NCBI GenBank assembly: GCA_045580875.1
Contig: JAZNOP010000063.1
Location: 1-64,000 of the forward strand
DNA: 64,000 bases
Direction of reading: 5' to 3'
From: SIG598 sp045580875
GTDB lineage: Bacteria; Bacillota; Clostridia; Oscillospirales; Acutalibacteraceae
Part shown: piece after piece, positions 16,391 to 26,800 of the stretch
How positions within the stretch are numbered: position 1 is the stretch's first letter
Layout: every line of letters begins with the position of its first letter
Program-made: the position numbers and the translations under genes
The notes under the pieces: model-generated
Told to the model about the DNA's origin: nothing
The model's input: only the letters and a program-made list of their open reading frames with translations
Database searches by the model: none

Positions 16391-17935
16391 ATGAGCAAGT
16401 CAAACGCCAGAATGCCTAAATCAAAAATACTTTTGTTTATTGCCGCAGCATTACTGCTCGCTGCAAGCGTTGCTGTTTTTTATTTCTGCAGTTCTGCTGA
16501 AATAGGAGGTAAACGTTATCCGCTTTCTGCAGACGAACTCGATCTCTCCGGTAATGACATCGACGACTTTTCAGCTCTTGGAAAATTCAATAACCTTGAA
16601 TATGTCGATCTTCGCAATACCGGTCTTACTGTTTCGGAGTATGACGCCCTGTCTCAGTCACTTCCGGAGTGCAGTATCCTTTGGTCAGTGCCACTCGGCA
16701 GCAGCTATTTTGACAGCAGCACCTCAAGTGTATCAGTTGATTCAGCTTCCATCACCACCGAACAGCTTGATGCGCTCAGATATATGAACAATCTCACCTC
16801 GCTTGAAATTTACGGTTCTGTTACTGACGTTACTGTCGGAACCAAACTTAACCAGCTTGCCGATGAACTTTCCGGCTGCAATTTCGTATGGAATATCGAA
16901 CTTGGCGGACAGGCTTTCCCTCATGATGCAGAAAGCATCACCCTTCCCGCATCAACCGCTCCTGATGAATACGGCAGACTTCTGCTTTTCCGTAATCTTA
17001 CAGAAGCTGACATAACATCAGTTGAGTATTCCGACTCACTCGCTTCCGTTATAAACCAGATTTCCAGCGGAAACTTCCTGTGGACAGTTGATCTCGCCGG
17101 AGTGGAGGTACTTTCCTCTGCAACTGAAGCTGACATCAGTGACCATACTGTCGAAGACCTTGATGCTTTCTCGGCAAAGCTCAGCACTCTGCCCAATCTC
17201 ACATATCTTGAGATGTGCAACTGCGGTCTGACAAACGAGCAGATGGAACAGCTTATGACAGCCCATCCGTCAATCAAGTTTGTATGGACCATTTCCTTTC
17301 TCCGCTGGGAGAATATCCGTACTGATATCACCTGCTTCTCGTCACTCAACCACAGCACACAGCTTTACGACGAAGAAGATCTTGTTCCGCTTTTCAAATA
17401 CTGCACCGATCTTGTTGCACTTGATCTCGGACACAGCTCAATTGTCGATATCTCCATGATATCCAACCTCACCAAGCTTCAGGCTCTTATCCTCGGAGAT
17501 AACAACATAAAAGATATTTCTCCGCTCGAGACACTTCAGGAGCTTGAGTACCTCGAGCTCTGGAAGAACGATTTTACTGATGTTTCAGTTCTCACCAAGC
17601 TCCCTGATCTTAAGGACGTAAACCTCGCATACTGTAATGATATCGAGGACTTCAGCCCCTTGTTCAACATTCCTACACTCGAGATGCTGTGGCTGCAGCA
17701 TTCCGATTTTCCAGAGGGACTTGAAGAGCAGCTCAGAGAAAAATATCCTGACTGTATGTTCTCCTTTTATAAATACGATTCTGCACACGGAAACGGCTGG
17801 TGTGCTCAGGACAGATATCTCGGAATCAGAAAGGCATTCCGCAACTGGAGATATGTCATCCGTTACACCGACTGGCAGAATGTTGAATATCAGGAAGGAG
17901 TCGACCTTCTCCCTGCAATAAAGAAGTGGGACTGA
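16391..17935 (+). CDS. Membrane-anchored leucine-rich-repeat protein (paralogue 1)
   Basis: 514 residues. One N-terminal hydrophobic anchor (KILLFIAAALLLAASVAVFYF), then an outside domain. Residues about 60-310 contain long divergent repeats ending in (C/N)F(V/L)W(N/T)(I/V)(E/D)L(A/G)G; residues 330-440 are SDS22-like 22-residue LRRs (LVALDLGHSSIVDIS, LQALILGDNNIKDIS, LEYLELWKNDFTDVS). A conserved tail, IRKAFRNWRYVIRYTDWQ, ends the protein. The gene at 45356 encodes a full-length paralogue with the same order. Probably a surface interaction protein; partner unknown. The start ATG has GAGG 8 bases upstream. The lipobox is not convincing. Confidence 0.87.
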   Translation: MSKSNARMPKSKILLFIAAALLLAASVAVFYFCSSAEIGGKRYPLSADELDLSGNDIDDFSALGKFNNLEYVDLRNTGLTVSEYDALSQSLPECSILWSVPLGSSYFDSSTSSVSVDSASITTEQLDALRYMNNLTSLEIYGSVTDVTVGTKLNQLADELSGCNFVWNIELGGQAFPHDAESITLPASTAPDEYGRLLLFRNLTEADITSVEYSDSLASVINQISSGNFLWTVDLAGVEVLSSATEADISDHTVEDLDAFSAKLSTLPNLTYLEMCNCGLTNEQMEQLMTAHPSIKFVWTISFLRWENIRTDITCFSSLNHSTQLYDEEDLVPLFKYCTDLVALDLGHSSIVDISMISNLTKLQALILGDNNIKDISPLETLQELEYLELWKNDFTDVSVLTKLPDLKDVNLAYCNDIEDFSPLFNIPTLEMLWLQHSDFPEGLEEQLREKYPDCMFSFYKYDSAHGNGWCAQDRYLGIRKAFRNWRYVIRYTDWQNVEYQEGVDLLPAIKKWD

Positions 17936-17991
17936 TTTTCCCTCCGCCCACCTTCCTATAATTAATTACCTTTTTTGGGGGCTTAATTTCT

Positions 17992-19227
17992 ATGAAACAA
18001 TTTTTCGGCAAGGTTTTCTCGTTCATACAACACATCCAGTATGAACTTGCCATATTCTTCTTCCTGCTTATCCGCGGACTTCCTACTGCAGATTTTTCAA
18101 GCATTTTCGGGTGGCAGTGCATGTCTTATGTACTGAATTATGAATACGGATTCAGTTCAAGACTTCTTATCGGTTCACTTCTCCGATTGATTCATCCGGA
18201 TTTTATCTCTGCAAAGGATACCGCAATTTTCGTCAATCTTACCGTTATATTTGATTGCCTTATTCTTGCAATAGCTCTCGGTGCATTTCTGAGAACAGCA
18301 CATAAGCGCGGTCAGTTTCTTTTCGCTGCTGTTCCTGTTGTTATGTACCTTGCTTATCCCCTGAATTTTTCGATCTACTTCTCTGCCGCCGGACACGCCG
18401 GAAAGCTTGAGATATTCCTTCTTCCGCTTATGCTTCTCTCTGCATGGCTTCTTCTTAACACCCAGCCAGGAACTAAGCAGACCATAGCAATTTCCGCCAT
18501 CTCGGTTGTCGCTATGCTCATATATCAGAATTATGTGTTTCTTTGCTTCCCGCTGATTCTTGCTCTGATAATATGGAACTTATTCGAGTACGGCTGGAAT
18601 AAAAAGAATATACTTCACTCGCTGATAATCTGCTTTATCACCGGCGGAGCATTTCTTTATCTTCAGCTTATCGCAAAGCTTAATGCATCCGACGCTTCTG
18701 CTCTTACTGCAGAACTGCAGTCCAGAACAGATATGTACATAGGATATGATGCCGTATATTATGAATATTTCGCATCATTTTCTGATTTCTTTGTCGATCT
18801 GATGCTCGGTCGATATGATTATCAGTTCCAGACTCTGTTTATGGATCTTCTTATTTCCGCCCCTGTAATCATAATCAACCTTTACATCTGGATAAAAGCA
18901 TTCCGAGGCTGCGCAGACAAGTCTGAAAAATGGACTCTTATACTGCTCCAGCTTAGCTCAGCAGCTTTCCTACCCACATACATCATAACCTGCGACTGGG
19001 CAAGATGGTCAATATGGTACGTGCTGTTCCAGACCGCTGTTATCCTGCTCCTTTGGTTCAAGGAATTCAGACCTATGGTACGCGCGCTTGAGGCAGTATC
19101 TGAACTTGTCTGCAAGTATAAAGCCATAGCTGCTATGGTCGTTATTTACCTTCTTTCTCTTACATCGAACTCAGTAACCGAAATATTTGTAATAACAAAG
19201 ACCATCCACAACCATTTCTTTGGATAA
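17992..19227 (+). CDS. Polytopic membrane protein, possibly a lipid-linked-sugar glycosyltransferase
   Basis: 411 residues with about ten hydrophobic segments, some short loops with paired aromatic residues, and an early loop FGWQCMSYVLNYEYGFSSRLLIGSLLR. The look (many helices, polar first outer loop, no known catalytic signature) resembles GT-C or EpsG-like envelope glycosyltransferases, but I do not recognise a family. It sits directly upstream of the UbiA and HAD genes, which could make a polyprenyl-phosphate pentose; a GT-C enzyme would use such a donor. That link is inference. GGGGG lies about 13 bases before ATG 17992. Confidence 0.6.
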   Translation: MKQFFGKVFSFIQHIQYELAIFFFLLIRGLPTADFSSIFGWQCMSYVLNYEYGFSSRLLIGSLLRLIHPDFISAKDTAIFVNLTVIFDCLILAIALGAFLRTAHKRGQFLFAAVPVVMYLAYPLNFSIYFSAAGHAGKLEIFLLPLMLLSAWLLLNTQPGTKQTIAISAISVVAMLIYQNYVFLCFPLILALIIWNLFEYGWNKKNILHSLIICFITGGAFLYLQLIAKLNASDASALTAELQSRTDMYIGYDAVYYEYFASFSDFFVDLMLGRYDYQFQTLFMDLLISAPVIIINLYIWIKAFRGCADKSEKWTLILLQLSSAAFLPTYIITCDWARWSIWYVLFQTAVILLLWFKEFRPMVRALEAVSELVCKYKAIAAMVVIYLLSLTSNSVTEIFVITKTIHNHFFG

Positions 19228-19292
19228 TCCAAAGAAACCGGCTGTTAACCTCAGCTTTTCCATCGACATATTACTGAAAGGTGTCACCTGAT

Positions 19293-20213
19293 ATGGGCAA
19301 AACAAAAAATAACGCAGTTTCAAGCAAAAAGCCGTCGTTTATCCTCAGTGTAATCAAGCTGATCCGTCCGCATCAGTGGACAAAAAACGTCTTTGTACTT
19401 GCGGCTCTTGTATTCGACGGAAGTCTCTTTAACACTGAAAAGCTTTTCTCTGCACTTGCCGGATTTGCCGCTTTCTGTCTTATATCAGGAAGTGTGTACA
19501 TAATAAATGACATTGTTGACCGCGATAAAGACCGTGCTCATCACGAAAAATGCAAGCGTCCAATTGCCGCAGGTCATATATCAGTAGTACAGGCTTCAGT
19601 AATATTCGTTCTGATGCTTGCCGCATCGCTCGTTTCCGGTTTCTGGCTTGATATTCGTTTCGGTATAATTCTCGTTGCCTATCTTGTCATCAACCTTGCC
19701 TACTCCTTCAAGCTTAAGACCAAGCCGATCATTGACATCATGTGTGTTGCAGCGGGTTTCGTTCTCCGCGTTGTCAGCGGTGGCATAGTCATTGACTGCT
19801 CTATATCCCCGTGGCTGCTGCTCTGCGCCATGCTTCTTGCGCTCTACCTTGGAATTCAGAAGCGCCGCGCTGAGGTGCAGGCTGTATCGCTTGGAATCGC
19901 AGAAGGACGCGCTGTACTCAAGCATTATAGCCCCGAGCTTCTCCGCGATATGTCATCGGTTATGGACTCTGCAACAATTATGGCTTACTGCCTTTACACA
20001 ATTATCTCCGATACTTCCCCTTACATGATCATCACCATTCCGTTTGTAATTTACGGAATATTCCGCTATCAGTATATTGCAAGCGTACTCAACCTTGCAG
20101 AAGCTCCGGACAAAGCTCTGCTCAAAGACAAACCGCTGCTTGCCGATATATTGCTGTGGTGCCTTTCCTGCGTGATAATTCTGTATATCCTTCCCGTCCT
20201 CGGAATAAACTGA
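19293..20213 (+). CDS. UbiA-family prenyltransferase, polyprenyl-phosphate phosphoribosyltransferase type
   Basis: 306 residues with eight or nine membrane helices. Both Asp-rich motifs are visible: NDIVDRDKDRAHHEKCKRPIA near residue 75, and the second region in the QKRRAEVQ/SPELLRDMSSVMD loop. The opening IKLIRPHQWTKNVFVLAALVF is the mark of the decaprenyl-phosphate phosphoribosyltransferase (UbiA/DPPR synthase) branch, which joins PRPP to polyprenyl phosphate. ATG 19293 is preferred over GTG 19281, which overlaps the AAAGG site. The HAD gene follows after 16 bases and could remove the 5-phosphate. The acceptor lipid and final sugar are inferred. Confidence 0.85.
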   Translation: MGKTKNNAVSSKKPSFILSVIKLIRPHQWTKNVFVLAALVFDGSLFNTEKLFSALAGFAAFCLISGSVYIINDIVDRDKDRAHHEKCKRPIAAGHISVVQASVIFVLMLAASLVSGFWLDIRFGIILVAYLVINLAYSFKLKTKPIIDIMCVAAGFVLRVVSGGIVIDCSISPWLLLCAMLLALYLGIQKRRAEVQAVSLGIAEGRAVLKHYSPELLRDMSSVMDSATIMAYCLYTIISDTSPYMIITIPFVIYGIFRYQYIASVLNLAEAPDKALLKDKPLLADILLWCLSCVIILYILPVLGIN

Positions 20214-20229
20214 TATAAACGGAGTCAAT

Positions 20230-20790
20230 ATGAATATATACGATTTTGATAAAACAATATACGACGGCGACAGCACAGTAAATTTCTTTATCTACTGTCT
20301 TAAGAAATGCCCAAAGACACTTCTTACCATTCCCCGCACTGTGTGGTACGGTGTTCTGTTCAAGCTCGGCATCTGCCCAAAAACTCGATTCAAGGAGCAG
20401 TTTTACCGCTTTCTCCGTCATGTAGATAACGTTGACGAAAGACTTGCTGAATTCTGGGCAAAGAATGAATCCGGAATAAAAACCTGGTATCTCGACCAGA
20501 AGAAATCAGATGATATTATTATCTCTGCATCGCCGGAATTCCTGCTTAAGCCGATATGCGACAAACTTGGTATCACCATGATGGCATCGCATGTCGACAA
20601 ACACACCGGTATATATTCCGGAACAAACTGTGACGGCGAAGAAAAAATACGCCGGCTTTACGATGCCTTTCCCAACGCTGTTGTTGATGAATTCTACTCC
20701 GACTCTCACTCAGACGATCCCCTTGCCGGAATTGCCGCTAAAGCTATATGGGTTGATGGTAATAACCTCAGTCCATGGCCCTCAGAATAA
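20230..20790 (+). CDS. HAD-superfamily (IB-type) phosphatase
   Basis: 186 residues. Motif I is YDFDKTIYDGDST at residues 4-16 (nucleophile Asp, acid/base Asp), motif II is the serine in IIISASPEFLL, and motif III/IV is FYSDSHSDDPLAG with the metal-binding aspartates. It is the PSP/SerB-like class with a helical cap. Being 16 bases downstream of the UbiA gene, it may dephosphorylate the phosphoribosyl-polyprenyl product, a step catalysed by unrelated PAP2 phosphatases in mycobacteria. Substrate unproven. Confidence 0.85.
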   Translation: MNIYDFDKTIYDGDSTVNFFIYCLKKCPKTLLTIPRTVWYGVLFKLGICPKTRFKEQFYRFLRHVDNVDERLAEFWAKNESGIKTWYLDQKKSDDIIISASPEFLLKPICDKLGITMMASHVDKHTGIYSGTNCDGEEKIRRLYDAFPNAVVDEFYSDSHSDDPLAGIAAKAIWVDGNNLSPWPSE

Positions 20791-20810
20791 CAACATTTCA
20801 AAAAACGCCA

Positions 20811-20854
20811 AAAGCCGCGATGGTCGACCCGAAGGTCAGCCACCGCGGCTTTTA
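20811..20854. terminator. Bidirectional terminator between HAD and clostripain genes
   Basis: AAAGCCGCG/CGCGGCTTT outer stem with inner partial pairing around GGTCGACC/GGTC, and T4 on the + side and A/T-rich sequence on the minus side. It serves two convergent genes. Confidence 0.85.
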
Positions 20855-20876
20855 TCATTTATTCTGTTTTACGAAA

Positions 20877-23408
20877 TCAGTTGTAATCCAGCATATCAGT
20901 CCACATCTCACTGCCGTATGAGTCAGTAAGACAATAACCGAAGCGGCAGGGATTGTTGCCAACCGAGACATTGCTGATTGTCAGTTCTCCCTCAGGAACA
21001 ATAAACTGCTCACCAAGATAGTAGCTGCTTACATATTCGCCTTCGTAGGTGTAGTAATCACAGAGGAAGTCAATAACGTCACCAGACTTTATCTCGATGA
21101 GACCCTTTGCCTGAGCCTGTGTGAGACCATTATAATTTATACGTGCTCCAGCAACAACACCGTATTCGTTTTCATTGCTGAAAACAAGAATTATATCCAC
21201 AAGCTGACCATTGAGCAGCGCCGGTACGCGTCCGGTTATGACGTAATTGTCACCGTCGGTATCGTTGGATATCATGTAGTAGCTTACAATGTTGCCGTTG
21301 ATGGCAAGCCATGTGCCATCGTAGTCCATCACGAGATCAAGGTCATTATCGAAGGTGTATACATTGTCCATACCGAGATCAATGTATCCCTCACCGTCAT
21401 CGTAAAATACATTGAGCTGGATATCGTGTACAAGCTCCCATTCCTCATCGGTCAGTGAGAGTACATATCCACCGTCCTTTTCAGTTGCGGCAAGACGCTC
21501 GGGATCAAGATAATTTTCTGCATAGCTTTCCGCATTGTTCATAACACGGTCAGAGGTAAACCAATCAGCAAGCTGACCGACATCTATTCCGGTAGAGCTG
21601 GACGAACCTGAAGAGCCAAGGAAAAGATCAAGTGCAGTTCCGACAAGATCAGTGGTTGTATTTGAGCTGCCGCTGGATCCGCCAAGCATTGAAATAATAT
21701 CTACAAGCGTATCACCTGATGTACCGGAAGCAGAACTTGTACCAAGCAGAGAGCCGAGCATTGAATCCATACCATTGCCACCGGTAAGCATCTGACCGCC
21801 GGCGGTAATGCTTGCAAAACTCTTGATGCACTCGCTGTAGCTGTCATCAAGACCTATCTTATCGTAAGTCTTGATTGCAGAACTTACCGAACTTGTAGAG
21901 CCATATGGGAAGAATATGGAGATACCATAGGCATTGGCTATATTCGAAGACGTACGGTTATACTTGACACAGGACTGAAGTGCCTTTGCAAAATCAAGAG
22001 CCTCTTCTGTTCCGATGTTCTTTGCAAGATGAATGAGATCAACCTGATTTATGCCGCTTGAAAACTCCTTTGTCTTGCTGCGGGCATCTGAAACAACTTT
22101 GTAGTTATCAGAATCGATAAGTTCTGTGGTCGATGTTGAAAACTCATTGAACGCCTCAGGCACAGTTCCTGCCATCTCAGCAAGATCAATAATTGACAGC
22201 GTGGTCTTGTCGTTAGGCGATGCCTGACGGCATACATCGACAAAATCATCTATAATGTTCTTTCCTATCTCAACTGTATTCATCGAGGTATTCTCTGACA
22301 GCTCGGTTATCCAGTTGGTGTAATACCAGCCAACGCCCGGCTCAGTTTCCTCTGATGCAATCAGATAGTCCGCATATTTTTCACATACAAGAGCAGTTTC
22401 AAGGGTTGCCATAAGGCAGGCATCAAAGCCTATAAAATCGAACACACAGCCAGCCTGTGCAAGAGCCGAATCAAATTCATCGAGAGTCATCGAACCATCG
22501 GTCGGGAATTTCTCGTCATAGCCGTATCCCGAAAGCGAACCGCCGCCGTGATCCCACATGATAAGCATATAACGGTCAGCTTCATAATTGCTCTCGCAGT
22601 AATTTATGAATTCAGTAAGAGTGTTGGGATCAACCATCGGCTTTTTACCAACTGTTTCCTCCAGACGAACAAGTCCCTGACTTGTTACCTTGTAAATCTG
22701 ATTCTTGTTGCTGCTGATAGTGGAGTTGTTCCACTTATTTGTACCGCCGGTCTGAACAATGATATTTACATTGTCAGCAATATTGGCTTTCATCATTTCC
22801 TTGAGGTCAGATGTCGCCATACCGTATTTGCTCTCGAGGTCTGTACCGCAGAGATAAACCATGATGGTTACAACATCATTTCCGCCTCCGACAATATCCG
22901 TACGCTTGTCACGGGCAAGATTTGATACAGACATATCTGCATTGGATTCATTGGCATTATCTCCGGCAACGCTGAAATCGGAAGATGTTATTCCGCTGCC
23001 GATACTTCCGATATTGCCCAGACTGCATGATGTGCACGATCCGTTTGAAACGAAATAGAAAATAAGCAGCACTGCAAGTATTAACGCAATTATACGCGCT
23101 GTCTTGTTCCTTTTCAGCAAGCTGATGAGTTTGCTGAGCAAGCCGTTATTCCCAAGCAGAAGTCCTAAAATAAGCGAAATAAGTCCACTGGAAGAGCTGC
23201 TGCGATAACCGCCGGAAGAACCTCCTGAGCTGTGATTGCTGCCAGAAGAGAATCCGCCAGACGATGAACTGCTGCCTTTTCTTCCTGAGTATCCGTCACT
23301 GCGTCCTACAGGACGTCCGCTTCCGCTGTAGCCGCTGCGCTTATGTACCCCGCCGCCACCGCTTGTTACTCTTTTACTTCTGCCTCCGCTTCCCGGTGTT
23401 CTTTTCAA
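20877..23408 (-). CDS. Clostripain-family (C11) cysteine peptidase with Ser/Gly-rich N-terminus
   Basis: 843 residues. Residues 1-75 are extreme low complexity (Ser, Gly, Arg). A hydrophobic anchor follows at about 105-125 (ARIIALILAVLLIFYFV). The C11 domain begins near 180 (VVTIMVYLCGTDLESKYG), with the catalytic His in MWDHGGGSLSGYGYDE and catalytic Cys in IGFDACLMATLETA. A second Ser/Gly-rich linker lies near 560-620, then a C-terminal beta domain. The topology suggests an anchored protease with its catalytic domain outside and a positively charged tail inside. The start is TTG at 23408, with GGAG 9 bases upstream; no closer ATG exists. Substrate unknown. Confidence 0.92.
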   Translation of the reverse strand: MKRTPGSGGRSKRVTSGGGGVHKRSGYSGSGRPVGRSDGYSGRKGSSSSSGGFSSGSNHSSGGSSGGYRSSSSSGLISLILGLLLGNNGLLSKLISLLKRNKTARIIALILAVLLIFYFVSNGSCTSCSLGNIGSIGSGITSSDFSVAGDNANESNADMSVSNLARDKRTDIVGGGNDVVTIMVYLCGTDLESKYGMATSDLKEMMKANIADNVNIIVQTGGTNKWNNSTISSNKNQIYKVTSQGLVRLEETVGKKPMVDPNTLTEFINYCESNYEADRYMLIMWDHGGGSLSGYGYDEKFPTDGSMTLDEFDSALAQAGCVFDFIGFDACLMATLETALVCEKYADYLIASEETEPGVGWYYTNWITELSENTSMNTVEIGKNIIDDFVDVCRQASPNDKTTLSIIDLAEMAGTVPEAFNEFSTSTTELIDSDNYKVVSDARSKTKEFSSGINQVDLIHLAKNIGTEEALDFAKALQSCVKYNRTSSNIANAYGISIFFPYGSTSSVSSAIKTYDKIGLDDSYSECIKSFASITAGGQMLTGGNGMDSMLGSLLGTSSASGTSGDTLVDIISMLGGSSGSSNTTTDLVGTALDLFLGSSGSSSSTGIDVGQLADWFTSDRVMNNAESYAENYLDPERLAATEKDGGYVLSLTDEEWELVHDIQLNVFYDDGEGYIDLGMDNVYTFDNDLDLVMDYDGTWLAINGNIVSYYMISNDTDGDNYVITGRVPALLNGQLVDIILVFSNENEYGVVAGARINYNGLTQAQAKGLIEIKSGDVIDFLCDYYTYEGEYVSSYYLGEQFIVPEGELTISNVSVGNNPCRFGYCLTDSYGSEMWTDMLDYN

Positions 23409-23834
23409 CCTTCAACACTCCTATCATGAATTTTCAGAATATGCTGCTATAGAAAACACTGCTATTTTTATGAAATATATTTTAGCATAAAGGATTCAAA
23501 AATAGAAGATAATCTGACAAAAATCTGATTATTTTATATTAGAGACATCAGTTTCTACTCATAAACCAAATCAAAGCAAATAACAACTATCATGCGATAC
23601 ATTAACGACAATCATGCGATTTTGTATCATCACCCCGTTTCGCTGATACACATTTATCATACCGGATTTGTCATATATGTAGAAATGTATAAAACGACCT
23701 TATACACCTTGCGATTCCTGTATTTATATGCTAAAATAAACAAGATATATGATCTAATCATTAACAATCTGTTTTTATTAGCCAATTTACTGAAATAAAC
23801 TTTATCTTTTATTTTGATAAGGAGGTCCTTGATC
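23409..23834. other. Intergenic region between divergent clostripain and HD-GYP genes
   Basis: About 425 AT-rich bases. The only feature I can support is the promoter at 23709-23737. A short direct repeat, ATCATGCGAT, occurs twice near 23590-23620. A 68-codon frame at 23592 has no ribosome-binding site and is hydrophobic noise. No promoter for the clostripain gene was convincing. Confidence 0.5.
23709..23737 (+). promoter_or_regulatory. Sigma-A promoter of the propeller HD-GYP gene
   Basis: TTGCGA (23709-23714), 17-bp spacer, TAAAAT (23732-23737). It lies about 98 bases before the start codon. Confidence 0.65.
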
Positions 23835-26800
23835 ATGTCTGCCAGGCTATCACTGCGCCGACGTTTATGCCTTGTGGCTGCTTTTCTGCTTATAGCTGCA
23901 GCCGTTATTTTTTCAACCGACTTTTTTGCTTTTCCGGTCTATGCTGACAACAATGACAATAATGATTCCACAGCGCCTGCTATCGGAGATTATATCCAGA
24001 TTGCCTACAATGACACAAACGGTCTGCCGACAAGCGAAGCAAATGCTATTCTGTACAGCAGCGACGGATATATCTGGATTGGAAGCTACAGCGGTCTTAC
24101 ACGCTATGACAGTAATAAATTCACCCGCTACGGCACTGATAAAGATTCAATAATGAACGGAATCAGTATTCGTACCCTTTTCGAGGACAGCAAAGGAAGA
24201 ATCTGGATCGGTTCAAATGACAGCGGTGTATTTGTGTGGGAAAACGGCAATTTTTTCAGAATCGATACACACGCCAGCGGAGTTTCCGGTTCTATCAGAG
24301 ATATCGTTGAAACCAGAGAGGGTTATATTATTGCAGCAACCACATCGGGTGTGGCTGTCATTTCTGAAAACACCGATACGAAAAAAAATTCCCCGCAGTT
24401 CATTGCAAGAGCAGCGGTTAATGAACATCTCAACTCATCGCCGGTAAACGCACTTATGTGCGACAAGCTGAACCGCGTCTGGGCAGTAACCGGCGAGGAC
24501 ATCATAGCCTTCAAGGTCACTGCTGACAGCGAATCGCAGGTTTACAGCCTTCGTAACGAATGGACACGATTCTCTCTGCTCGGTCATGAATGCAACTGCA
24601 TTTTTGAGGCTCCGGATGGCAGAATACTCATCGGCACATCTGCATTCGAAATGATCGAGCTCACACCCGATGGTTACGGAAAATACAATATACGTACCTT
24701 CGCTACCGGCGAATGCTATACTACAAACTGCATATTCAAGGACAGCAATGATCTTATCTGGCTGTGTTCTGACACTGGAATCGGTTATCTTGACGGAATT
24801 GACGTTGTATATGCCGGTGAAACCAAATGCAGTTCTTCTATCGTCGATATGACAGAGGATTACGAAGGCAATCTGTGGTTCGCCTCCTCACGCGAGGGTA
24901 TAATGGAGCTTGTCAGGGGTAAATTCACCTCTATAAACTCAACCTCCGGTCTCACAAATACAACTGTCAATGCTACTCTCATTTATGACGGTAAACTATT
25001 CGTCGCCTGCGACAACGGTCTTACAGTGCTCGATTGCAGCACCTACACTCCTGTAAGCCATCCGCTTGCAGATGAACTCAAAGGAATAAGAATCCGAAGC
25101 CTTATGGCTGACAGCAAAGGTAATCTGTGGATATGCACGTACAAGGATTACGGTATTATCCGTTACAAAGATGGTGAAATTGTTCCCCATAGAGCCGCAG
25201 ACGGTCTTCCAAGCGAAAAGGTACGTATCGCCATAGAACTTAACGACGGAAGTATTGCTGCTGCAACCAACGGCGGTGTTGCAATAATCAAAAATGATTC
25301 TGTCATCAAAACGTATACTGAAAAGGACGGCTTTGAAAACCCTGTAATCCTTTGCCTTACACAGGACAGTACCGGCAAGCTGTACTGCGGCAGTGACGGA
25401 AACGGTATATATGTCATAGATACTGACGGCACTATCAGCAACTATACCGTAGCCGACGGTCTGCCCACCGATGTTATCCTCAATCTTGTATACGACAGAC
25501 AGCACGATTGCATCTGGATCAGCTGCGGTTCATATCTTGCTGTATGGGACCGCGAAGGAATAAGACCGCTTACCACTTATCATGGCGGTTCCGGAAGCAT
25601 ATTTGATATCAAACTGCTCGATAACGAAGCTTGGATTCTGGCAACAACCAGCGTAACCATTGCCCCTTATGAGTACATGTTTTTCGGCACCGGTGAATGC
25701 ACTATATTCACCAAGGATGACGGTATTTTTGAGATCACCTCAAATTCAAGACATTATATTGCTGAAGATAATACCCTTTATATTGCCACCGGAAATGGTG
25801 TTATTACAATCAACACCGATAATATCTACACAAACAATACAGTTCCAAAAGCAATCATCAATGCAATCATCATTGATCACAACACTGTCATCAACAATCC
25901 TGAGGGCGCAGTCACCATCGGTTCTGACGTAAGCAGCATCTCTATTGATTTCAGTGCGCTCGGTTATGTTTCAGGCGACTATATCGTAGAATATCAGCTG
26001 GTCGGAATGGATAAGGAGCCAATTATCGGTTACTCTCACGAGCATTACAGCCGCGACTACACAAACCTTCGCGGTGGTCTGTATACTTTCCGAGTTGCAG
26101 TAACAAGCCCTGCCGGTATAAGCAGCGAACAGGATATCACGCTGAACATTCGTAAAACACTTTCATTCTTCGAGCATCCACTCGGAATACTTTTCATTAT
26201 TTTGCTAGCATCTGCTGCTATCGGTGCTGTTGCACAGCTCTATATCAACCAGAAAACAGCACGTCTGAAAGCCAGACAGGAGCGTTACCGCAGCATAACT
26301 GAATCAGCTCTTCGCACTATAGCAAAAACCATCGACGCCAAGGACAGCTACACCAACGGTCATTCTTACCGCGTAGCACAGTATTCGCGCGAAATTGCTG
26401 AGCGAATGGGCTGGAAAGGCGATGACCTGGAAAACCTGTACTACACTGCTCTTGTACATGACATCGGAAAGATTGGTATCCCCGACCGCATCCTTTCGAA
26501 AAAAGGTAAACTTGACGAAGATGAATATCAGGTCATGCAGCAGCACCCTGCTATCGGATATGGGATTCTGAATGAATTCCATGACATTCCAGATATAGGA
26601 ATTGGCGCAAAATATCATCACGAACGTTACGATGGCACTGGCTACAATGAAGGTCTGAGAGGAACCGACATACCGCTTGTTTCAAGAATAATCGCCGTTG
26701 CAGACGCTTATGATGCAATGTCCACACCTCGTGTATACCGTGATGCTCTCTCCGAAGAGGCAATAATCAATGAAATACGCGAAGGCACCGGCAGCCAGTT

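Noticed and set aside
23592..23798. 68-codon frame in the gap before the HD-GYP gene
   Set aside because: No ribosome-binding site, overlaps the promoter at 23709-23737, and its product is hydrophobic low-information sequence.
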